From positions 1 through 64,000 of the forward strand of contig NZ_PZKN01000017.1 of assembly GCF_003046795.1 (NCBI RefSeq): a stretch of DNA of 64,000 nt, given 5' to 3'. The notes below the pieces were generated by a model. It did no database searches. It saw nothing but the letters and a program-made list of their open reading frames with translations, and was not told the origin of the DNA. This document shows, one piece after another, positions 11,382-20,190 of the stretch. A program made the position numbers and the translations under genes. Numbering within the stretch: position 1 is the stretch's first letter; every line of letters starts with the position of its first letter. The stretch comes from Desulfonatronum sp. SC1 (GTDB taxonomy: Bacteria; Desulfobacterota; Desulfovibrionia; Desulfovibrionales; Desulfonatronaceae).

Positions 11382-11630
11382 ATGCCGTTCTGGACAAAGC
11401 CACAGAAGAAGCGATATCAACCGCGGATGACGTTTGACATGCAGCTGTTGTTGGCGGCCCTCGGCCTAGCCTTGATCATGGAAGGCATCCCCTATTTTCT
11501 CTGGTCCGAAAAAATGCCCGAGTATCTGCGATTTCTCTCCGAACGTCCGCCGTCCACACTGCGCAAAATGGGCTTGGCGGCGATCATTGCCGGTCTGGTC
11601 TTTTTGACCCTGGCCCGGAAAATTTTCTAG
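11382..11630 (+). CDS. DUF2065 family small membrane protein
   Basis: 82 residues from ATG 11382, which has GGAGGG upstream; a later ATG at 11427 (MTFDMQLLL) is the more usual family start but lacks a site. Two membrane helices are visible, around residues 18-36 (LLLAALGLALIMEGIPYF) and 62-80 (MGLAAIIAGLVFLTLAR). This is the DUF2065 (YjeT-like) pattern. Function is unknown; relatives often lie beside hflK/hflC, which are not here. It converges with ubiE, overlapping its end by four bases. Confidence 0.8.
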   Translation: MPFWTKPQKKRYQPRMTFDMQLLLAALGLALIMEGIPYFLWSEKMPEYLRFLSERPPSTLRKMGLAAIIAGLVFLTLARKIF

Positions 11631-12388
11631 CCCTCATGCCCTGTCCCGGTTTTTTCGGCGATATGCAACTGTACGATCCCGAAAGTCATGGGCATGGAGT
11701 AGGCCCGGGCAAACCCAGCCTGAAGCAGTTCCTCGCACAATGTTCCGGCGTCTGGAAACTCTTGGATCGATTCGGCAAGGTAGCGGTAGGCCTGGGGGTC
11801 ACCGGAGAATATCCGCCCGACCAGGGGCAGGACGCGGTGCAGGTAGAGGTTGTAGAATCCGCGCAGGATTTTTTGGCGGCCCGCCCCGAACTCCAGAATG
11901 CAGAACCGTCCTCCCGGCGTGAGCACCCGGAGCACTTCCCGATACGCCGCCTCCCTGGGGCGAATGTTGCGAATCCCGAAGGCAATGGTCACGCAGTCCA
12001 CGCATTCGTCCCGGGCGGGCAGAGCCCGCCCATCCGCCACCACCGGTTGGATACGTGGACGTGAAGGGATGCCTCTTTCTTCTCCCTTACCGCGAATCTT
12101 GCGCTGTCCGCGGCGCAGCATCGGCTCGGAGAAATCCATGGCTACGACGTCCACGTCCGGCATATGGCGGATGATTTCCCGGGACACGTCCAGGGTGCCG
12201 GCGGCCAAATCCAAGACCCTGTTGGTCCGGTGAACGCGGACACAGCGTCTCAGACGCTTGCGCCAGACGACGTCGCACCCCAGGCTCAGGAAGTGATTTA
12301 GGAAGTCGTACCAGGGGGCGATGCGACCGAACAGGCCGATGACGCGGCGTCCATGATCCTTGTGGTCGTCCTTGTGGTCCGGGTTCAT
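11627..12388 (-). CDS. ubiE: Demethylmenaquinone methyltransferase (UbiE/MenG type)
   Basis: 253 residues. Class I SAM-dependent methyltransferase with the SAM loop VLDLAAGTLDVS, the acidic loop VVAMDFSEPML, and the UbiE/MenG signature ITIAFGIRNI followed by REVLRVLTPGG. It performs the C-methylation of demethylmenaquinone, the last step of menaquinone synthesis, which fits the mqnB/mqnD genes nearby and mqnA further right. It starts 20 bases after a small conserved-looking gene on the same strand. Confidence 0.92.
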   Translation of the reverse strand: MNPDHKDDHKDHGRRVIGLFGRIAPWYDFLNHFLSLGCDVVWRKRLRRCVRVHRTNRVLDLAAGTLDVSREIIRHMPDVDVVAMDFSEPMLRRGQRKIRGKGEERGIPSRPRIQPVVADGRALPARDECVDCVTIAFGIRNIRPREAAYREVLRVLTPGGRFCILEFGAGRQKILRGFYNLYLHRVLPLVGRIFSGDPQAYRYLAESIQEFPDAGTLCEELLQAGFARAYSMPMTFGIVQLHIAEKTGTGHEG

Positions 12389-12407
12389 GCCGTTGCCGCC
12401 ATGGACG

Positions 12408-12602
12408 TCACTTTGCCGCCTCCGGGTCGTTTTCGCCTTCCGGCGTCCCGTTCCCGTCCTCGTCGCGGATAGTGCCGAGAACGGAGCGGTAAATGTCTCC
12501 GAACAACTCCGGAAAAGTGTTCGGAGAAATCCGGTTCGTTTCGATGAACTTGACCACGATTTCCTTGGTCACCTGCAGGGCCTGCTTTTGCGTCTGATCC
12601 AT
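12408..12602 (-). CDS. Small protein of unknown function
   Basis: 64 residues from ATG 12602, with GGAGG at good spacing. The sequence starts MDQTQKQALQVTKEIVVKFI and continues with an NTFPELFGDIYRSV segment, then an acidic Glu/Asp-rich tail. It looks like a compact two-helix protein. I do not recognise the family, although the spacing (20 bases before ubiE) and solid ribosome-binding site support a real gene. It follows the transcript of the acidic coiled-coil protein but is separated from it by two terminator hairpins. Confidence 0.6.
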   Translation of the reverse strand: MDQTQKQALQVTKEIVVKFIETNRISPNTFPELFGDIYRSVLGTIRDEDGNGTPEGENDPEAAK

Positions 12603-12624
12603 TCTCGCGACCTCCAAGGCAAAG

Positions 12625-12686
12625 AAAAAACCCGCCCTGGGGAAATGGTCTTGACCACCATGATCAATGACCGGGCGGGAAAAAAA
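12625..12686 (-). terminator. Terminator downstream of the acidic coiled-coil gene
   Basis: CCCGCCC (12631-12637) pairs with GGGCGGG (12673-12679) around a long, internally self-complementary loop. A-rich flanks on the plus strand give a T run on the minus strand. A second, smaller GC hairpin with a T run lies at 12688-12718, giving a double terminator. Confidence 0.7.
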
Positions 12687-12733
12687 CGGAAAAACCGGGC
12701 GGCCCTCCCGTTTTTTAACTATTGTTCAGCCTC

Positions 12734-14662
12734 TTACTCTTCTTGGCTCATGGCCTGGATTTCCTCGCGGATGATCCGCGCGGCGGCCAGGGACACTGCC
12801 TTGTCCATTTCGTCCGTCAGTTCTCTTCGCAGTTCTTCTCGCAGTGCTTCCAGACGCTCGTCCAGCAGCGCGGCCAGTTCATCCCGCCATCCATCCGAGA
12901 ACGCGGCGATGCCCGCTTCTTGCCCGTCGGTTGGGGTTGCTTCCCGGTCCTGACGCAGAACTTGCCATTCCCCCTGTAACGCCTTGAACTTGTCTTGGAG
13001 CTTGGTCCAGTAGTTCAAAGAGTTTTCCAGATCCTTGGCCAGGGTGTTCTTCTGTCCGTCCCAGTCCTCGCGCATGCTCCCCATTTCTTGACGGACCGTG
13101 TCCAAAAGGCGCGCTTCGAGATGTTCTTCCCGCTCCTGAAGCATGGGAGTGAGTGATTCGTCCAGATTGCCCTCCGTAGCGGAGTCGGCAACCCGGTTCT
13201 GGGCTATTTCCTCAATCCGCTCCCTGAGCGTGTCCAGTCCCGCGGCCAGTTCGGCGATTCGCGGGTCTTCGGGTTGCTCACCGTCGTCTTGTTTCAATTC
13301 ATCAAAAGAGAATGCAACCTGCTGTTCGATGTCTTCCCGAATGGACGCTTTGAGTTCTTCCAGTCGTCCTTGCAGGCTTACTCCAATACGCTCTTCAAGG
13401 CGCTCTTCAAGGCGATCTCTCAAGCGCTGTTCCACGTCAGCGGACATGGACTCGGATAGCTTGGCCAGTTCAGCGTCGACAATCTTGGCGGCGGCGGTCT
13501 CCACCTGTTCGGTCACGCCGTCCAGCGCCTGCTGCACGGTGTCCACCCGTGACCCGACACGTTCGTCTATTCGCTGGTCCACCAGGGTCAGCAGGTCATC
13601 AATGTCGGGCTGGGGCGGCTCCTGTTGCTCGATGGCGGAAAGGCGGGATTTCATGGCTTGTAACGCTTCAGCCTGGGACTCGCTGACCCGCGCCAGGGCC
13701 GGAGAGGCCGCGATCCGTTCATCCACCTGGGTCAGCAGGCCATCAAGATCAGGCTCAGGCACGACAACCTGGGGAGGCTCCTGGTTTTCCAAAGCGGCCA
13801 AACGATCTTCCAGTTCTTGGATGCGTTGCAAGAAAGACTCCGGCAGGGCGGCCTGGGCTGGAACCTCCCCGACCTCTTGTCCGGGGAAGGCATCCACATC
13901 CGTCGCCTGCTGGACAGGAGCGGGATCATCTTGCGCAGAGAAGGTTAAATCAGGCACGGTTTCTTCAGGCACGCTGGAAATGACGTCCGGTGTTTCCTCG
14001 GTCTCGCCCCGGGCCGCTTCCTGAACGGTATCCTGAGCAGGTTCCGGTTCCAACTTGGATTCCAGCACGTTTTCAAGATCCGCTACAAGATCCATTTCTG
14101 GAGCAACGTTCATGTCAGCGGAGATATCCGCCAAAAGATCCGAAGGAGCGTCCGTCGCGACATCATTCGTTTCGGGTTTGGGCTCGTCCAGACCGAGACC
14201 GTCCAGTTCCGCCAACCAGTCCGGTTCATCCGCCGATTGCGGCGTGACCTCGGTGGTCGCATCCGGTCCGGGCTCGATATCCTGATTCGACGGGGCCTCC
14301 TCACCGAATAATTTGTCGAAATCCTCCGCGAAATCCAGGGCCGAGTCATCACCGGCACCCGTACCTTCCACAAGATCTGAAGCCTCCGGGGCTTTGTCGC
14401 CCTGATCCTCGAACAGGCCGTCCAGGTTCAGCATATCCGAGTCCGCCTCCCCCTCCTTGCCTGACGCGTTCCCTTGTCCATCACGCTCGGGTGGACCGAG
14501 GTCCGCGAAAATCTGGTCGATTTCCTTTTCCAGGTCCAGGTCATCCAGCGTTTCGTCCGTCGGGGCGGAAGACTTCGCGGTCTTGAGGTTCGGCGTTTCG
14601 GGGTGACCCTCTTCAACGATGTCGGTCAGGTCGATAATATCATCTTTGGCGGCACTGGGCAT
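12734..14662 (-). CDS. Large acidic coiled-coil protein, unknown function
   Basis: 642 residues from ATG 14662, chosen for the AAGGAAGG site before it. It starts MPSAAKDDIIDLTDIVEEG. Residues 1-250 are strongly acidic and Pro/Glu/Asp-rich, with repeated short motifs such as LDGL and DLEKEIDQIF, probably disordered. Residues about 270-640 are predicted coiled coil, including two similar PPQ-containing blocks (QEPPQVVVPEPDLDGLLTQV and QEPPQPDIDDLLTLV) that look like an internal duplication. There is no signal peptide or membrane helix. The architecture suggests a cytoplasmic scaffold or a chromosome/polarity-related protein, but that is inference only. It is monocistronic, ended by two hairpins. 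Confidence 0.7.
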   Translation of the reverse strand: MPSAAKDDIIDLTDIVEEGHPETPNLKTAKSSAPTDETLDDLDLEKEIDQIFADLGPPERDGQGNASGKEGEADSDMLNLDGLFEDQGDKAPEASDLVEGTGAGDDSALDFAEDFDKLFGEEAPSNQDIEPGPDATTEVTPQSADEPDWLAELDGLGLDEPKPETNDVATDAPSDLLADISADMNVAPEMDLVADLENVLESKLEPEPAQDTVQEAARGETEETPDVISSVPEETVPDLTFSAQDDPAPVQQATDVDAFPGQEVGEVPAQAALPESFLQRIQELEDRLAALENQEPPQVVVPEPDLDGLLTQVDERIAASPALARVSESQAEALQAMKSRLSAIEQQEPPQPDIDDLLTLVDQRIDERVGSRVDTVQQALDGVTEQVETAAAKIVDAELAKLSESMSADVEQRLRDRLEERLEERIGVSLQGRLEELKASIREDIEQQVAFSFDELKQDDGEQPEDPRIAELAAGLDTLRERIEEIAQNRVADSATEGNLDESLTPMLQEREEHLEARLLDTVRQEMGSMREDWDGQKNTLAKDLENSLNYWTKLQDKFKALQGEWQVLRQDREATPTDGQEAGIAAFSDGWRDELAALLDERLEALREELRRELTDEMDKAVSLAAARIIREEIQAMSQEE

Positions 14663-14731
14663 GGTCCCTTCCTTGGCATAAGTGACGGTCGTTTCGTCTC
14701 GGACAGCGTCTGCATAAACCATGAGCACCCC

Positions 14732-14771
14732 AAAAAACAAGAGGGACCGCGGCTGACCGCGGCCCCTCTTG
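14732..14771 (-). terminator. Terminator downstream of cytochrome c3
   Basis: CAAGAGGG (14738-14745) pairs with CCCCTCTTG (14764-14771), and CCGCGG-type complementarity extends the stem inward. On the minus strand TTTTTT follows. It closes the cytochrome c3 transcript. Confidence 0.85.
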
Positions 14772-14798
14772 AATTGCGGAAGCCGTCAGGGAAAGCGA

Positions 14799-15194
14799 TT
14801 AGTCCCTGGGGTGACAACCGGTGCAGGCCACTGGACCGGTCGGCAGTTCCTGCTGACGCAGGTCGCGGTGACAAGTGATGCACTGATCGTGATAGGCCTT
14901 TTCGAAGTAGCGAATGTCTCTGCGCTCTTCGGGCGTCTCCGGATTGATCAGGTCGTGGCAACCGGCGTCCATACAGCCTTCACTGACGTCCCCGGTGTGG
15001 TGACAGTGGTAGCAATCAATGTCCCCGTGCACGGAGTGAGCGAAGGGAATGGACTGTTGCTTCGGCTCATAGTCCCCGCCGGGCTTGGGGATCATGTAGT
15101 CGTCGCCAGGTGCGTCGGCGGCGTTCAGGTTCGGCAGAACAAATGCGAAGACCAAAGCAACCGCGGTCAAAATCGAAATGATAGACTTTTTCAT
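14799..15194 (-). CDS. Tetraheme cytochrome c3 (type I, periplasmic)
   Basis: 131 residues. A signal peptide (1-25, ending NLNA) exports it to the periplasm. Four c-type heme sites are visible: CYHCH (61-65), CMDAGCH (74-80, the CX4CH spacing usual for this family), CITCH (105-109) and CTGCH (124-128). Candidate sixth ligands are His53, His56, His66 and His102. Class III cytochrome c3 passes electrons from periplasmic hydrogenases and formate dehydrogenase to membrane complexes in sulfate reducers. The AAAGGAGGTGA ribosome-binding site is very strong, as expected for an abundant protein. It has its own terminator and is probably monocistronic. Confidence 0.96.
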   Translation of the reverse strand: MKKSIISILTAVALVFAFVLPNLNAADAPGDDYMIPKPGGDYEPKQQSIPFAHSVHGDIDCYHCHHTGDVSEGCMDAGCHDLINPETPEERRDIRYFEKAYHDQCITCHRDLRQQELPTGPVACTGCHPRD

Positions 15195-15372
15195 CGTGAT
15201 TCACCTCCTTTTTCATGGGATTGTGTAAAAAAGAACTTGCCTGGAAGCATTATGGCAGGACTCCGGATGAAGTCAAGGTGGAAACCCGGCGACGCGTGAT
15301 CTTTCCTTGCCACGTCGCTTGAAGCGACTTTCGTCACACGGTCGGGCCCGTCAAAACATCCCACTGCTTCGA

Positions 15373-18312
15373 TCACAGAACGCTGGTAGTGCGCATCCCC
15401 TGGAGCAGGTTGCGCCCAGTTTGCGAGGCGGCCGCCTCGTTCAGGGCCGTCTCCCCGCCCAAGATCACCACCCGGCCTTGCTCACTGAAGGCGTCCAGGA
15501 CGTCGGCCACGGCCCGGAAATCCGCGGCGGAGCAATCCAGAATCTCTTCGCGAACCCGTTGGCGGAATGCGTCGTCCTGGTTGGTCAGGAAGCGGCGCAG
15601 GGAGACGTGGCCCTTGGCGTCCGGCAACAGGTGAGCGTCCAGGTCGCCGATGGCCCCGACCACGGCCTTGTTCAACTCGTCTTCGCCGATGGGGCTCGCG
15701 CGAAGATAGTCGGCCGTGGCGTCGAAGGCCCCCAAGGTTTTAACGATATGCGGGTCCCGATAGGAAACCATGGTCAGCCCGCGGCTCAATGCGTCGAAAA
15801 TGCAGAACGCGCCGTAAGCCCCGCCCTTGACCCGAATCTGGTCCCAGAGCCACGCGGTGCGCAGGTACCGGGTCACGACCATCAGTGCGCCCAAGGAACA
15901 AGGCAGATTCTTCGGGGCCTTCGCTCCCTTTCCCACGTAGTTCACCGGCGCGGGGATGGTCAGGGCCTCGCCCTCACCAAGGGGCGGCAGTTCCCAGGTC
16001 GAAGCGTGGGAGGAAGCGGAGGAAGTAACGGGCAGCCCGGCCAGGAAGTGTTTGAGCTTCGGTTCCATGGCGGTGAAAAGCTCCTGCTCCGTAGTCACGT
16101 TGACCACCATCGAGGCCCTGTCCAACAGACGGACCAAAACGGATCGCATCTGGTCTTGGACCCGTTCCCAGTTGTTTTCGACTTCCTGGATCAACTCCCG
16201 GAGAAAGAACAGATAGGAAATGCCGTTCATCCGTTCCCCGGCCAGGTCCGCGAGGGAAAAGCCGGCGCGCAGTCGGGTGTTGACCAGGGTATGGCCGCGA
16301 GGGATGAGCATCCGTTCAAACCCGGCCTTCTCTTCCAGGAGGAGCTGGGTGAAGCGGCGACGGTCATCCAGGGCCGGCGCGAGCAGCAGGTCGGTGAAAA
16401 TGGCCAGCAGTTCATCCACCCCGTGATCCATGGCCTTGCCTCGCAGAAAAAGCCAAGCCGCTGGATCATCGTCGTCCGCGTCGCGTATCGACGACGTGAA
16501 CAACTCCGGCCATATCCCTCCGGTTTTGCGACTGATCCGTGTGGCCAGGGCGGCGTAATCTTCCTTTTCCGTGCCGATCTCCACCAGAACCTTGCCCAGC
16601 AGGGCGGCGTAGGGCAGATCTTCCAGCGGCAGGCGGCGCAGGTCCAGTCCCAGTTCCATATGGACGATGCGCGTGGTGAACTGGTCGTGAAACAGGACGC
16701 GGCAGCCGTCCCCGTCCAGGACCGTTCTGGGAATATGTTTGCCGGACCGGTCCAGGTCGGCCCGGGTCAGCCCCGGGATGGTCGCCAAGTTTTCCGGCGA
16801 ATCCGGGGTTTCCTGCCAAGCCTTGAGTTTCTCCGTCCGCCGCCGAACAGCCTCCAAACCCTCCCCGTCCAGGTCAGTCCGGGCCTCGGCCAGCCGGGCT
16901 TCCTCGTCTCGTCGCATCTTTTCGCCCAGTTCGGGGTCCGGAGCCAGGAGCACGATACCGTGGTGCGGGTTGTCCAGCAACCGGGCCTGGATCATGGTCT
17001 CGAAGACGCGCTTTCCGGACAGGAGATCCTTCTTCAGCCGCTTCAGATCTTCCTCAAAAGCCAGCCCTTCCAGGGGGTCGGCGTCGTGCAGCCAGAGTAT
17101 CAAGGCCTGAAGCATGACCGCCAGGCCGCGGGGAAAGCGTCCGCTGTTGCGCTCGCGCAACCGAAACTCCACGCTGTTCAGGGCCGCCTCGATCAGGTCC
17201 GTGGGGACGCCGTCGCGAACCAGCCTTTCCAGTGTCTCCCGGATCAAGCTCTCCACCCGGTCGGCGGCTTCCACCCGCATCCCCCGCAGCCCCGTGGAAA
17301 AATAGAGCTGGCGAAGCTCCGCCTCCAGGCCGACCCCGGCTAGATCGTCGCCCAGGCTGGAGTCGATCAGCGCCTTGCGCAAGGGCGAGGAGGGCATCTC
17401 CACCAGCAGGTATTCCAGGATCTGCCAGGCCAAAGCGTCACGGACGTCCAGGGCGTCTCCCACCACCCAATTCAGGGTAAGCATGGCCTGACCGGCGTTC
17501 TTTTCACCGGCGCTGACCGGATATCCCCGTGTTTGGCGGGTCGGCGAGGCAAAAGGGGCTTGACTCTGAACGTGGGAATCCACCTCCAAACGGTCGAATT
17601 CGCGCAAGGCTTCGCTGACCAGGGCCAGCCGCTGCTCTGGATCATCATCGCCGGAAAAATAAATGAACGCGTTAGAAGGGTGGTAGTAGCGCTCATGGAA
17701 GTCGAGAAACTGGTCGAAGGTTAGCTTTGGAATGCGCTCCGGATTTCCGCCGGAATCCAGTCCGTAGGTGGTGTCCGGAAAAAGCGACTGCTGGGAGTAT
17801 TCGGACAGCAGGCCGTCGGGGGAGGCGTAGGCACCCTTCATTTCGTTGTAGACCACTCCCTGGATGGACAAAGTCCCGTTCGCGTCCATCTCGTAATGCC
17901 AGCCTTCCTGGCCGAAGACCTCCGGGGTCAGACGGGGATGAAAGACGGCGTCCAGATACACGTCGATCAGATTGTAAAAATCCTTGATGTTTTGGCTGGC
18001 CACGGGATAACAGGTTTTGTCCGGATAGGTGAAGGCGTTCAAGAATGTTTGCAGCGAGCCCTTGAGCAGCTCGACGAACGGTTCCTTCACGGGGTATTTA
18101 CGCGACCCGCACAACACGGAATGCTCCAGGATATGCGCCACCCCGGTGGAGTCGGCCGGCGGCGTCCGAAAACTGATCCCGAAAACCTTGTTCTCGTCAT
18201 CGTTGACCAGGGAGAGCAGCCTCGCCCCTGTTCGGTCGTGGCGATACAGAAAGGCCCGGGCCTGAAGTTCGGTGATGAAGGTTTCCTTGAGCAACGTGAA
18301 ATCGTGGGACAT
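15373..18312 (-). CDS. M16C zinc metallopeptidase (presequence-protease-like)
   Basis: 979 residues, the usual length for the PreP/Cym1 (M16C) family. The inverted zinc motif HILEH lies near residues 50-54 (GVAHILEHSVLCGS), followed by KYPVKEPFVELL and a downstream glutamate region; the second M16 half is inactive, as in the family. Bacterial members degrade short peptides in an enclosed chamber. No signal peptide is seen, so it is probably cytoplasmic. It is divergent from adk, 190 bases away, and is preceded by AAGGAT. A PQQ-type M16 pair can be excluded on length. Confidence 0.92.
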   Translation of the reverse strand: MSHDFTLLKETFITELQARAFLYRHDRTGARLLSLVNDDENKVFGISFRTPPADSTGVAHILEHSVLCGSRKYPVKEPFVELLKGSLQTFLNAFTYPDKTCYPVASQNIKDFYNLIDVYLDAVFHPRLTPEVFGQEGWHYEMDANGTLSIQGVVYNEMKGAYASPDGLLSEYSQQSLFPDTTYGLDSGGNPERIPKLTFDQFLDFHERYYHPSNAFIYFSGDDDPEQRLALVSEALREFDRLEVDSHVQSQAPFASPTRQTRGYPVSAGEKNAGQAMLTLNWVVGDALDVRDALAWQILEYLLVEMPSSPLRKALIDSSLGDDLAGVGLEAELRQLYFSTGLRGMRVEAADRVESLIRETLERLVRDGVPTDLIEAALNSVEFRLRERNSGRFPRGLAVMLQALILWLHDADPLEGLAFEEDLKRLKKDLLSGKRVFETMIQARLLDNPHHGIVLLAPDPELGEKMRRDEEARLAEARTDLDGEGLEAVRRRTEKLKAWQETPDSPENLATIPGLTRADLDRSGKHIPRTVLDGDGCRVLFHDQFTTRIVHMELGLDLRRLPLEDLPYAALLGKVLVEIGTEKEDYAALATRISRKTGGIWPELFTSSIRDADDDDPAAWLFLRGKAMDHGVDELLAIFTDLLLAPALDDRRRFTQLLLEEKAGFERMLIPRGHTLVNTRLRAGFSLADLAGERMNGISYLFFLRELIQEVENNWERVQDQMRSVLVRLLDRASMVVNVTTEQELFTAMEPKLKHFLAGLPVTSSASSHASTWELPPLGEGEALTIPAPVNYVGKGAKAPKNLPCSLGALMVVTRYLRTAWLWDQIRVKGGAYGAFCIFDALSRGLTMVSYRDPHIVKTLGAFDATADYLRASPIGEDELNKAVVGAIGDLDAHLLPDAKGHVSLRRFLTNQDDAFRQRVREEILDCSAADFRAVADVLDAFSEQGRVVILGGETALNEAAASQTGRNLLQGMRTTSVL

Positions 18313-18441
18313 GATCCTTGTTCTCCCTGGCGTGCTATGGATTGACGACGGACAAAAAGACTGTCCGAAAGTAAGGATTCGAAATCATGAAAGAGAAAAT
18401 ATCAATCAACGAAGTGAGTTCGGCGACCCGGTTTATTGACA

Positions 18442-18470
18442 TTGACAGCCAACGGAGGTCAAGGTATCGC
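18442..18470 (+). promoter_or_regulatory. Candidate sigma-70 promoter of adk
   Basis: TTGACA (18442-18447) is followed after 17 bases by TATCGC (18465-18470). A second TTGACA directly precedes it (18436-18441). The -35 match is perfect and the -10 match weak. Confidence 0.4.
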
Positions 18471-18502
18471 CTTGTAACTTTTATCACAAGGAGGATTGTG
18501 GC

Positions 18503-19174
18503 GTGAATATTTTGATGTTTGGTCCCAACGGCAGTGGAAAGGGTACCCAGGGGTCCCTGATCAAATCGAAGTACAATCTGGCTCACATCGAATCCGGCGG
18601 CATTTTCCGGGAGCACATCGGAAAGGGCACGGACCTGGGCAAGAAGGCTAAGGAGTACATCGACCGCGGCGACCTGGTCCCGGACGACGTGACCATCCCC
18701 ATGGTCCTGGAGACCCTGAAGACCCAGGGTAAGGACGGCTGGCTGCTGGACGGCTTTCCCCGGAACATGGTTCAGGCTCAGAAACTCTGGGAAGCCCTGC
18801 AACAGGCCGGTATGAAGCTGGAGTACGTCGTGGAGATTCTGCTCCCACGTGAAACGGCCAAGAACCGGATCATGGGCCGCCGCCTCTGTGTCAACGATCC
18901 CAATCACCCCAACAACATCTTCATCGACGCCATCAAGCCCAACGGCGACAAGTGTCGCGTCTGCGGCGGCGACCTGAAAACCCGGGCCGACGACCAGGAC
19001 GAAGCCGCCATCAGCAAACGGCACGACATCTACTACGACACCACCACCGGCACCCTGGCCGCGTCTTATTTTTATAAGGACTTGGCCGCCAAGGGGCAGA
19101 CCAACTACATTGAACTCAATGGCGAAGGCAGCATTGATTCCATCAAGGAAACGCTGCTGTCCAAGCTGCCTTAG
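18503..19174 (+). CDS. adk: Adenylate kinase, metal-binding LID type
   Basis: 223 residues from GTG 18503, with AAGGAGG eight bases before. P-loop GPNGSGKG (7-14), AMP-binding region and DGFPRN (83-88). The LID carries Cys129-X5-His135-X15-Cys151-X2-Cys154, the metal-binding arrangement described for Desulfovibrio gigas adenylate kinase (Zn, Co or Fe). The enzyme interconverts ATP + AMP and two ADP, which matters in sulfate reducers because ATP sulfurylase and pyrophosphatase load the nucleotide pool. The site overlaps a small hairpin: CCTTGT (18470-18475) can pair with ACAAGG (18486-18491), which includes part of the ribosome-binding site. mqnA follows after about 60 bases. Confidence 0.96.
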   Translation: MNILMFGPNGSGKGTQGSLIKSKYNLAHIESGGIFREHIGKGTDLGKKAKEYIDRGDLVPDDVTIPMVLETLKTQGKDGWLLDGFPRNMVQAQKLWEALQQAGMKLEYVVEILLPRETAKNRIMGRRLCVNDPNHPNNIFIDAIKPNGDKCRVCGGDLKTRADDQDEAAISKRHDIYYDTTTGTLAASYFYKDLAAKGQTNYIELNGEGSIDSIKETLLSKLP

Positions 19175-19237
19175 CCCGATCTCGCCGTCGGCCTTCGTCC
19201 GTTGCGGAGCGGGGCCGACGGCGAGAAGAAGAAGGCC

Positions 19238-20110
19238 ATGCTCCGCATCGGACGGATCGACTACCTGAACGTTTGGCCCCTGTTTCAGGGGCTTCAGCAG
19301 CGCCTGGATGCAGAAACGCAGGCCCTGACCCGGATCGTGGCCGGACATCCCGCGGACCTGAACAAGGCTCTGGCGGAAGCAGAGCTGGACGTCGCCCCCT
19401 CTTCCTCTTTCGAATACTTGTCCCGGGCGGACAGATACACGTTGTTGCCCGACCTGAGCATCAGTTCCGACGGACCGGTCCGTAGCGTCCTGCTGGCCTG
19501 CCCGTTCCCGGTTTCGGAAATGCCGAGGCGTTTGGCTTCCGGGCTTCGGGTGGGGCTCTCCTCCGCGTCGGCCAGTTCCACGGCGTTGCTGCGGGTTTTA
19601 TGGCGGTTTCACTGGAAATGGCCGGAGCCGGAATGGGTCGAACGGCGGCCCGGCCAAGAACTGGACAAGGGCATGCCGTTTCTGGAAATAGGCGACTTCG
19701 CCTTGCGGCTGCATTGCGATCCGCCGCGAGGATGGCATTTGGTCGACCTTGGGCAGGCGTGGCGAGAGTTCACGAACCTACCGTTTGTTTTCGGAGTCTG
19801 GATGGTTCGACGTAATCTGCCCCCCCGTGTTGGTCATCTTTTGACGTGTGCCGCCGAGGCACTCTACACGGCGTCGCGAGAATTTCGGGATGATCCCTTT
19901 CCGCTGGCCGCCCGTCTGGAACGGCCGGACTGGCTGACCATGAAAAGCTTGCAGGATTATTGGCAGTGCATCCGCTATGCGTTCGGCCCCAGAGAGCAGG
20001 CCGGTCTGGTGTTGTTCGGCGATTTCGCCCGCCGCATGGGCATGATTCCCGCGGTCCCCGGATTGACCTGGAGCCGCCCGAGCAAAAGAGATTTCGCCCT
20101 GGCTGCTTGA
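19238..20110 (+). CDS. mqnA: MqnA, chorismate dehydratase
   Basis: 290 residues from ATG 19238 (MLRIGRIDYLNVWPLF). The start IGRIDYLN..PL is characteristic of MqnA, as is the later LDVAPSSSFEYL segment that lines the substrate pocket. MqnA dehydrates chorismate to 3-[(1-carboxyvinyl)oxy]benzoate, the entry step of the futalosine menaquinone route. It lies behind adk rather than with mqnB/mqnD 8 kb away. The plausible start has only a weak purine-rich GAAGAAGAAGG site before it; the frame opens slightly upstream without a better start. Confidence 0.92.
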   Translation: MLRIGRIDYLNVWPLFQGLQQRLDAETQALTRIVAGHPADLNKALAEAELDVAPSSSFEYLSRADRYTLLPDLSISSDGPVRSVLLACPFPVSEMPRRLASGLRVGLSSASASSTALLRVLWRFHWKWPEPEWVERRPGQELDKGMPFLEIGDFALRLHCDPPRGWHLVDLGQAWREFTNLPFVFGVWMVRRNLPPRVGHLLTCAAEALYTASREFRDDPFPLAARLERPDWLTMKSLQDYWQCIRYAFGPREQAGLVLFGDFARRMGMIPAVPGLTWSRPSKRDFALAA

Positions 20111-20190
20111 TAAACGACCAATTTTTGAGTACTGAGCGCAAAACGGTTGCGGACCCCGTCTCATCAACAATGGAATAAGGAGGATTCTCA

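Noticed and set aside
14799-15194. CX4CH spacing in cytochrome c3 as an oddity
   Set aside because: CX4CH heme sites are normal in class III cytochrome c3.
15307-17343. 678-codon plus-strand frame opposite the M16C peptidase
   Set aside because: Antisense shadow of a strongly conserved gene; no start site and low-complexity composition.
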